Assembly (NCBI GenBank): GCA_018292915.2
Contig: JACVVK020000143.1
Location: 807,501-871,500 of the forward strand
Length of the DNA: 64,000 nucleotides
Source of the DNA: Batillaria attramentaria
Lineage: Eukaryota; Mollusca; Gastropoda; Batillariidae
Reading direction: 5' to 3'
Each line of letters begins with the position of its first letter. Positions within the stretch are counted from its first letter, which is position 1. Shown in pieces: positions 56,876 through 64,000 of the stretch. Position numbers and translations under genes: made by a program. The notes under the pieces were generated by a model. It was not told the DNA's origin. It ran no database searches and saw only the letters and a program-made list of their open reading frames with translations.

Positions 56876-56975
56876 CTGTCGGATGGCTGAACTGGTTTGA
56901 GCCCCGGGCTCGAGATCGGCAGGTCCTGGGTTCGAATCCTGAAAGGGCCCAATCTGTACACAGGCCTCCCTACCC
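56876..56975 (+). mobile_element. tRNA-like SINE head of another type
   Basis: GGATGGCTGAACTGGTTTGA (A box-like) and GGTCCTGGGTTCGAATCCTG (B box), with 45 bp between. It differs from families A-C. Too diverged from a tRNA cloverleaf to call a gene. Confidence 0.55.
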
Positions 56976-57716
56976 ACTCCCCCTGTATCCGCATGTGTAA
57001 TTTTATCACTGGGGAAAAAAAAAGTTTATAAATTCTGTTTGATGCCGAGCTTTTCACACGTGACCCGAGGGCTTATTATTGTAAGTGCGCAAAACATTAC
57101 TGACGAGAATCTGTATAATGATTATTGATCTGGCATCATCTCCATTCCCAGCTCCGCCGAGTCGTCTTGGGCGGCCTCAGGGGCAGACAACCTCCACTGA
57201 CGACACACAGGGAGCGTGGTCAGCCACCCCGGCTGCATGCTAATGGTGTAATGGCGTTGTGCGTCTGCCTGTGATGGCCAAGGGAGTTGTCGTTCTTCTG
57301 CGACAGTTAATGGAAACAAGGGATTACTGGGCCCATGCCAGCAATCGCCAGGTGGCGTATTAACGCCGACAAGGTCCCCAGGGTGAGGTCACTCCGCGAG
57401 TTGGTGCTGGCTGACTTCCCCTTCCGTCTAAAGTGTCCATGATGACCGCTGGTTAAGTAGTTTGCAGTCAATGCAGGATCACTCACAACTGGCCAGGGAA
57501 TTGTGGGACGGATGTGGAAATTGGTTCTCAAGGCTCTCCTATACGAGTTAGCACGGCAGCGTTCGTAATAACTTGACTGGTGCACGAGAAGACGACTTGA
57601 GCAAACCGGCCACAGGCGGACACTGAAATCTTTCTTAGTGCACATAATTATGTTTGGACAGCAGTATTCCACGTGAAACTGTGTACTTTGAGTACGTGAA
57701 TCTGTGTTCCTGATAA
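56976..57716. other. No gene seen
   Basis: The longest open frame (57307-57672 on -, 121 codons) has no recognised domain or composition typical of coding DNA. Confidence 0.4.
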
Positions 57717-58162
57717 GGGGATTCAGAGTCTAGTGGTTAAGGTATCCGACTTTGGATCCTGAGCCTCCTGGTTCGATTCCCTGGTGGGCAGGAAGTTGGG
57801 TGGATTTTTCCTTTTCAAATCAAGTCAAAATCATTTGCAGACTTGTTTACAGTGGCTGTCCTGCCCTCGTGTACACACGCACGCACAAATATCAAGCGTG
57901 CATAAAAAAGCGTCCATCTTTCGAGGAAGAGTAGGCTGTGGCCGGTGACGTGGAAAACAAAATATACTGTCGCATGCACCATAGTGAATAGCAGGGCGAA
58001 GGTTTGCACATCAAGATTTTAGTAGCGCGTAGCGGCACCAGGTTGCTTCGTCTTCCAGCCCTGCGGCGCCATGAGCATTTCAGAAGAGATGGCTCTGTGC
58101 GCCGAGGAGAAGTCTACCATACCATACCATACCATACCATACCATACCATACCATACCATAC
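57717..58162 (+). mobile_element. SINE family B, full-length copy with (ATACC)n tail
   Basis: Head: GATTCAGAGTCTAGTGGTTA (A box), CTCCTGGTTCGATTCCC (B box). Body shared with 24443-24727. It ends CATTTCAGAAGAGATGG, GCGCCGAGGAGAAG and (ATACC)n of about ten units. About 446 bp in all, making it the reference copy in this window. Confidence 0.9.
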
Positions 58163-59261
58163 TTTCTGCTTTTTTTAGAATATGAATATGGAAGAAATAT
58201 TCATTTGGCGCGCACTATGCTGACGTCCGATGAAGATTTTCGAGATGACGCGGGCAAGACCGGCAAGTCTCCAGTGCTACCGAACTGTGTTTTGTCTTTC
58301 CTTTGGGTAGATGGGATAAGGCGCATATGGCCTTTACGAGCACCGAGATATCACCTCTAATTTCACCTTATCTGACCTGATCTGATGTCAGCTTGTGTAA
58401 GTGTTCAATTTGAACTGTTGCCTCGTGGACTGCATATAATGATATCAGTATCGCCCAGTGACAGTTCAAGCGGCTCGCTGCCTTTCTGTGCCTGCTCACT
58501 GCATGTCACTTGTCAGTGTTGGTTTTATGTGACGTAGGTTTCAGGCGTTTATCGCAGCCTCGCTTTGATACGAAAAGCTACAGATTCCAGTCACGTGACT
58601 TAGCAAAAGGTAGAACGCTAAACTCTACAGCCCTCCACCCCACACACCACCCTCTTCTACCCCCCCCCAACACCCCCTTCCCTTCGCCCGTCCGGATTCC
58701 TCCTGAGGCGTTACCGCTTTCCCAGTAGGTGGAGTAGATGGTTAAAGATGAAATAAATAATTAACCGACTTTCTGCTGCTGTCAAACCTCGCTCAAGCAG
58801 TATCACGCGAAACGTATCCGCTATAGCTCAAGGGTGGTGCTGCTCCGAGCGTTATTGCTCAGAAGATTGCTATGTTGACTGACTGACTCTCCGTATCTGG
58901 TGGTTTCATGTCTGCATATCCAGTATTTGAGCAGTCAGATAATTTCTGTTGGTAACTGGCAGTCAGTCTCTGAAAATCTCTGAAAATTAGCAATCGCTGA
59001 AAAATTGAAGTGTAAGCGGGTTTGGTTCAGTTGTCGTAAAGCGCTAGCATCGGCTGGAGAATTGGAAAACTTTGATATGTGCGCTGTCGAGGCCGACTAA
59101 CGTCCTGCAATACTCCATATGGAATGCCCCTTGTCATCAGTGTTGTGTTGTCCTGGTCGGTGGGGAAAAGCTCGGGGGGAGGGGAGGGGCCCGCTGTCAA
59201 CATATGATACCAGGAAATTGTCACCAACATGGACGGTACACGAAAGAGGGTGTGTGTGTGC
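58163..59261. other. No feature recognised
   Basis: C/A-rich near 58635-58680. No coding frame or repeat match seen. Confidence 0.35.
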
Positions 59262-59285
59262 GGGGGGGGGGGGGGGGGGGGGGGG
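59262..59285. repeat. G24 homopolymer
   Basis: Pure run of 24 G after TGTGTGTGTGC. Confidence 0.97.
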
Positions 59286-59809
59286 ATGTCGTCCTGTGTC
59301 TTGTTCTGTTCCAATGTCCCTTTACAGCGTGCAGCATCGTGTTCCATGTCGTGGTTTGTTGACCAGCTAACTACCAGTCCAACTCCCTAAGCTTCTCACT
59401 TTCACAGCTGCGTCTTTGCCGACACCCGTTGTTCCTTCGTGCAGTCTCCTTACCCGGCCCTTTCGTGAATAGGTTGACTGATTACCGTCCCCCAGTTTCA
59501 TCACCTGGTGTAGTCTGACGCCAGCAGGTACAGGTATCTTCCATTGTCCTGTGACAGGTAACATTAGTCCTGACGTCAGTTTCAGATTAGTGGAGCTATA
59601 TTCGTCCTATAACATCTCTCAGTATGTTTGTTTGGTAGGTAAGTCGTGTATATCAGTATGATGTATAATTCTGTTGACCGTCATATATCTATATCTATAT
59701 CGCGATACAAGTGTCAGCTTACAAAAGTACATGTACTTCAGTGTCATGCGCTGTGATGTCAGCTTGTGTAAACCTATTTCTACCGTGTCTCGTGTCCCCT
59801 CGCTCTGTC

Positions 59810-59983
59810 GGGGAGCCGGGGTGGCCGAATGGTAGAGCGTTGGACTCCTAATGCTCGGGTCGTGAGTTCGTATCCCGGCTGGGGCCAAATATTTGTGCTG
59901 GCTTTTTCATCGCTGCCCCGTCTTTGATATCACCCGTGTGTGGTGGAAAAAAACGTTAAACCCCGAAACACCCACCCACCCTC
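59810..59983 (+). mobile_element. SINE family A, full length, well preserved
   Basis: Near-identical to 50989-51162: GGGAGCCGGGGTGGCCGAAT, GGGTCGTGAGTTCGTATCCC, GGTGGAAAAAAACGTTAAAC, CACCCACCC. Together the two copies fix the family consensus. Confidence 0.95.
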
Positions 59984-60066
59984 GCTTTGTCAGCTGGGAG
60001 GCCTGTTTGTGTGAAGTGCCCATCACAGTCAAGGAGAAAGTTTGTCTGAATTGACTCAGTAGTGCC

Positions 60067-60155
60067 CAGTTGGTGTAGCTGTCTTGTTTCTCCATTAACT
60101 GCCCATTGGGGTCGCCTCTAATCACTCGGCGACGTTAAAGTCTAACTAACCAACC
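60067..60155 (+). mobile_element. Retroposon 3' end with TAACTAACCAACC tail
   Basis: GTCGCCTCTAATCACTCGGC, GACGTTAAAGTCTAACTAAC and CAACCAATCAGC. The GACGTTAAA and TAAC steps match both the RNase H LINE end (16147-16178) and the SINE A end. Confidence 0.5.
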
Positions 60156-60379
60156 AATCAGCATGAAGATCTGTGTTTATGTTTGCTTAATATCTGTGTC
60201 ACGTGAAGCAAGCTCTGGTATTCGTACATTACTTACTTGTCAAGGTGAAGGTCAAGGTCGGTACAAAACTAACAAAATTAATATCAGTATTAAAAAAAAA
60301 CAAAAACACACACCACAAAAAACACTATCGAGCCCGATTATCTTTTACTACTTCCATGTCTTTCGCTCCTTCCTCTTTC

Positions 60380-60460
60380 TATTTGTGCTGGCTTTTTCAT
60401 CGTTGCCCCGTCTTTGACATCACCCGTATGTGGTGGAAAAGGACGTTAACCCCCCCCCCC
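60380..60460 (+). mobile_element. SINE family A, 3' half
   Basis: TATTTGTGCTGGCTTTTTCA, TCGTTGCCCCGTCTTTGACA and GGTGGAAAAGGACGTTAACC, then a C-run. Confidence 0.92.
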
Positions 60461-60469
60461 CTTCTTCCT

Positions 60470-61221
60470 CTTTCCGTCACACGCCCATCCATGTAGCCGT
60501 CATACCCAGCGGTAGTAGAGCGCACGGTCAGTCCGTTTTGCTCGCGTGCATGTGAGGTATGTATTCACAGGATGTTTGCGTTGTTTCACAATTTGCATTG
60601 AATGCTGTCTTCACTTACTGCCGGTCTAGTGCGGACCAGGTGGCCGTGTCATATGATAATTACCTGGCTCGTCTAACCCAGTACTTACCTCAAGCCAGGT
60701 ACTGGCTGGCCAATCTGGCAACACCGCCCCCTCCTCCTCCCTCCCCCTGCCCCCCCCCCCCTTGAATGCATGCTTGCTTGCAGGTGAGACAAGGCGAACT
60801 TTTATTTTGACGTCATTAATGTGCGCGCATGAAGCTGATTATAACGTGCTAGACACTCCTCCAGCTGACTTATCTTGGGTTTCTATTACTGTTTGCACCA
60901 GACGTCGGGTTGTGTTAGATGAGGTGATCAGGGTGAACGATTCTCTGACATAATTATTGTAATAATGCCTTTAAGTTAGCAGCTAGTACCATATTGTCTT
61001 CGCTAAACCTTGGATATGTTCTCTATTCAGAAAATGCCACAGCAACAAACCAACAATAACGAAAACAAGACAGAAACGCAAAACACATTTCATAGTGCAG
61101 CCAACCTTTGAGTGTTTGTGGCGTTATTTTACTGGCTACTTGGTCAATACTCTTTCCTCTCTTTTGTTTAGGTGTTTTTCACCGAATCTGTGACGTCAGA
61201 AGCCTACACTCTTTCAGTTGG
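60470..61221. other. No gene seen
   Basis: C-rich at 60725-60762; no supported coding sequence or repeat. Confidence 0.35.
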
Positions 61222-61347
61222 TTGAGTGTTTAGGGGTTTCACGTCCTTTTCCACCACATAAAGGTGATATCACAGATAGAGCAATGAGGAAACATGTTGC
61301 TTCCAAGCAGGATTCCAACTCACGACCTGAACAGCCAAGGCCATTTT
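61222..61347 (-). mobile_element. SINE family A, minus strand
   Basis: GGGTTTCACGTCCTTTTCCA, GGTGATATCA, GCAATGAGG, and CAACTCACGACCTGAACAG match the complement of the SINE 3' two thirds. Confidence 0.85.
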
Positions 61348-61401
61348 GCGAATGACGGTAGATATAAACATTAAAATAAACTAGAGAGGCAAAAGCCTCC
61401 A

Positions 61402-62320
61402 TGGCTCCCTTGTGACAAGGGTCAAGGTCATTCACAAGTGTATGTTTATAAAGCTCTTATCACTATCTATCATCATGGCAAGTAAAGTGTCTCTGGCGTT
61501 CCGAGTTCCTGGCAATATTACAATTTTCCCCCAAACAGTTTGTATGGCCTTGACCTTGGGTCAAGGTCATTAAAATGAGATCACCTCAATGTCTGTTATT
61601 ATGCCAAGTTTGACGCCTCTAGTATTTGTAGTTCCTCTGAAAACGGTAATGTTAAAATTCACAACAGACAGCTTTAATGACCTTGACCTTCAGTCAAGGT
61701 CATTCAAAAAGGTAGGTCTCATTGCGGTCTATCATCATGCCTTGTTTGGTGCCTCAACTGTTTGTTGTTTCAGTGAAAATGCCAAGGTTAAAGTTTCCCA
61801 AAAAAAGCCTGCGTGGCCTTGACCTTGACTAAAAGTGATTGAACACAGGTATGTCAGTGAAGGTGTTGCCAATAACTATCATCATGCAAAGTTTGATGCT
61901 TCTGGTTCTTCTAGATTCCGAAAAAATGCAAATGTAAAAATTTCCAAACAGACTGCTTTAATGACCTTGACCTTGGGTCTTTTCACTGTCTATCAGAAGG
62001 CCAAGTTTGGCGCCTTGTTTGTTATTTCTGAGAAAATGCCAATGTTAAGGTTTCACATAAATAGCTTGTATGGCCTTGACCTTGATACAAGGCCATTGAA
62101 TACATGTATATCTGTAAAGTTCTTATCAATGTCTATCATCATGCAAAGTTTCAAACCTCTGGTCTTTGTAGATTCCGTGAAAATGCCAATGTAAAATTTT
62201 CACACAGACAGCGTTAAAAATGATATGTTTTGAAAGGTCTTATGGTTGTCTATCAGCATGCCAAGTTTGGTGTCTCTGCTGTTTGTAGTTTCTGAGAAAA
62301 CGACAACGTTAAAGTTTTCT

Positions 62321-62388
<68 letters not shown>

Positions 62389-62434
62389 GACGGAGGGTTA
62401 TTACATAGACTCCCATTGTTACACAAGGGAGCCA
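61402..62434. mobile_element. 1.03-kb TIR element made of ~130-bp units with nuclear-receptor-type sites
   Basis: Perfect 13-bp terminal inverted repeats: TGGCTCCCTTGTG at 61402-61414 and its complement at 62422-62434. Inside, six to seven diverged units of about 110-146 bp repeat TATCATCATGCCAAGTTTGG, CCTCT, TTTGTAGTT, GAAAATGCCAATGTTAAA and CCTTGACCTT. At the unit joints sit TGACCTTG-GGT-CAAGGTCA (61551-61569) and relatives (61684-61702; weaker at 61815, 61961 and 62073). (CA)n fills 62323-62384. No transposase; probably a non-autonomous DNA transposon. Confidence 0.82.
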
Positions 62435-62439
62435 AAAAG

Positions 62440-63237
62440 GGTTTTGTTGTTAGTTTGGAGGGTGGTATGGGGGGGGGGGGTGCATATCTCGTTATTTGGC
62501 CAGAGGGCCTATAAGTAGTTATCGAATCCCTGGTGGTTGGGCCCTTTTTACTAGATAACGGTAGATGTGCATTCGCAAAACAACCAAGAGGTTTTTGTTT
62601 TCCTCCGTAGGTGACCAAACTCAAAGTGTTCCACATTCTGTCACCTTAGATCAGAGCGATTTGCGGTTTGGGTGATTCGAAACTTGTAAGTAGCTGCTGG
62701 CTTTGGAGTCGTGATATGTTGGACGTAGTGTGTCGAGATGTGCTTGGCTTCTCGTTGCTTCCTTCACTGTCTGTGTGATGAGCGTTAGGATCGTGGATCG
62801 GGCAAGTAATGTACATGTAATATAAGCTGCGACATTTGTCTTGGATACGACAGACAGAGGGATACCCTGACACATTGCCCATCCCACCACATTGTCCATC
62901 CAGTGAGCGGTCAGTTTTGTCTGATTTCCTCTTTCACCATCCACTGCCTGTCAGATGCGCCATAAATAACATTAAGTTATGTAACATTTGTGAGATATAT
63001 CTAATCAACAAGACTATATAAATAGCCGGTCACGTTTATAACAACTGTTTATGGCTGTTGTACGTGTGACTTGAACACAACGTTTCGCGCGTGAGTTCTG
63101 TTCACACCCGATTGTACACGCCAGTTGCAGCAGGGACAGCATAAACACCGTCGTCTTAGTCTGATTGAAAATTAATTATTCACTGAAAACTACGCTGAGC
63201 AACAGCTACAACAAGAACAACAACAAAAATCAAGCTT

Positions 63238-63241
<4 letters not shown>
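62440..63241. other. No feature recognised
   Basis: Unique-looking sequence with a short G-run at 62469-62480. No gene. Confidence 0.35.

Positions 63242-63298
<57 letters not shown>
63242..63298. repeat. (CA)n microsatellite
   Basis: About 28 CA units. Confidence 0.98.
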
Positions 63299-63301
<3 letters not shown>

Positions 63302-63650
63302 AGTGCGTGCGAATGAAATGCAGGTGTATGCCGAATGAAAAGAGCAAGCAAGCGTGGTTTACTGTAGTTGTGAAGTGGAGCGTAGTGACGCTATTTCCTG
63401 TTCTGTTGACGTGCACAGTTGTCAGACATTCAAGTACGGAAAGTTCAACTCTCTTCACTGAGAACGAACGACTCCACTCATGTCAATCAAAATGGTCTAG
63501 CCCCCAAAATTCAGCCAATCGCGTCCCGCGCGGCACAACGAGCACAGCACATGGCATAGCGTGGCAAACGTTCTTGCCAGACATTACAACGAGGGAAGAA
63601 GATGTAGTCAGTTTGATATGACTGAAACATGAAAAGAAAGTAGTCAGTCA

Positions 63651-63770
63651 GTTGACGTCATTCGAGGGAAAAGACCATTACGTCAGTGTTTTTCATCTTG
63701 AAATCACCCCTTTCCTCATACAATGACGTCATGGACGTACTGTGTTTTGCCAACACAGGGCAGAGTAAAG
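63651..63770. repeat. 120-bp dispersed repeat with two TGACGTCA sites, copy 2
   Basis: Partner of 49108-49227 in the same orientation. TGACGTCA lies at 63653-63660 and 63724-63731. The intervening TTACGTCA half-type site is also kept. Class unknown. Confidence 0.88.
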
Positions 63771-64000
63771 TCTGATACTGTTTCTAGTTGATGATAACAC
63801 GTAGCGTTGTGTCTTTTACTGTTACACTTGTGGACAGGGAATCCTATTAGTTTTGTCTGAATGAAGGTTAAATTCAGTAATTGCCTGAATGAAGCAAGAG
63901 GTGGTGCTTGTACCGGATGACTGGAGGCGGCGAGTATGGTGTACCTGGGTGTCTGTCCGTCTCTACCCCCCCCCCTCCCCCTTTGCATCTATAGGTGTAC

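Noticed and set aside
57307..57672. 121-codon - strand frame as a host gene
   Set aside because: No recognisable domain, no supporting splice or repeat context, and length within chance expectation for 64 kb.

Overview
The window looks like nuclear DNA of an invertebrate animal, most likely a mollusc and probably a gastropod. This is inferred from tRNA-derived SINEs of molluscan type, non-LTR retrotransposon remnants, very dense (CA)n/(TG)n microsatellites, long G or C homopolymers and large minisatellites. There is no prokaryotic gene organisation and no rRNA. I found no host protein-coding exon I could defend. The window reads as intergenic or intronic DNA built from transposable elements and from the tandem repeats that grew inside them.

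Layout: 1-3811 is a satellite-like array of 26/35-bp units, split by a 327-bp retroposon fragment. 4.7-5.1 kb is a 35-bp minisatellite split by a SINE. 5.9-6.2 kb has a 97-bp hairpin MITE, whose second copy is at 34.9 kb. 7.4-7.9 kb is copy 1 of an unnamed dispersed family, called M here; copies 2 and 3 are at 55.7-56.5 and 35.4-36.7 kb. 14.1-16.5 kb is a nest: a frameshifted non-LTR ORF1, then a fold-back element carrying a 5'-truncated RNase H-type LINE bounded by an 11-bp target-site duplication. 19.7-20.2 and 24.7-25.2 kb hold C-terminal ends of CR1/L2-like reverse transcriptases, and a second copy of the first one's 3' UTR lies at 34.3 kb. 28.3-31.4 kb has SINEs and a TIR element with an internal minisatellite. 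39.2-42.7 kb has a long palindrome and 40-, 21- and 17-bp arrays. 43-52 kb has SINEs, a 60-bp array and a repeat with two CRE-like sites. 53.4-54.1 kb is CpG-rich and promoter-like. 56-64 kb has more SINEs, a 1.03-kb TIR element built of ~130-bp units with nuclear-receptor-type sites, and a second copy of the CRE repeat.

The main conclusion is that many minisatellites here are amplified segments of transposable elements. The three family-M copies align to one another, yet each has expanded a different short internal segment (21 bp x3; 19 bp x17; 27 bp x20, with an adjacent 21 bp x17). A LINE remnant has amplified a 7-codon segment of its own reverse transcriptase, and a TIR element has a 19-bp array inside. 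Long open frames over these arrays exist because the units lack stop codons, not because they encode proteins.
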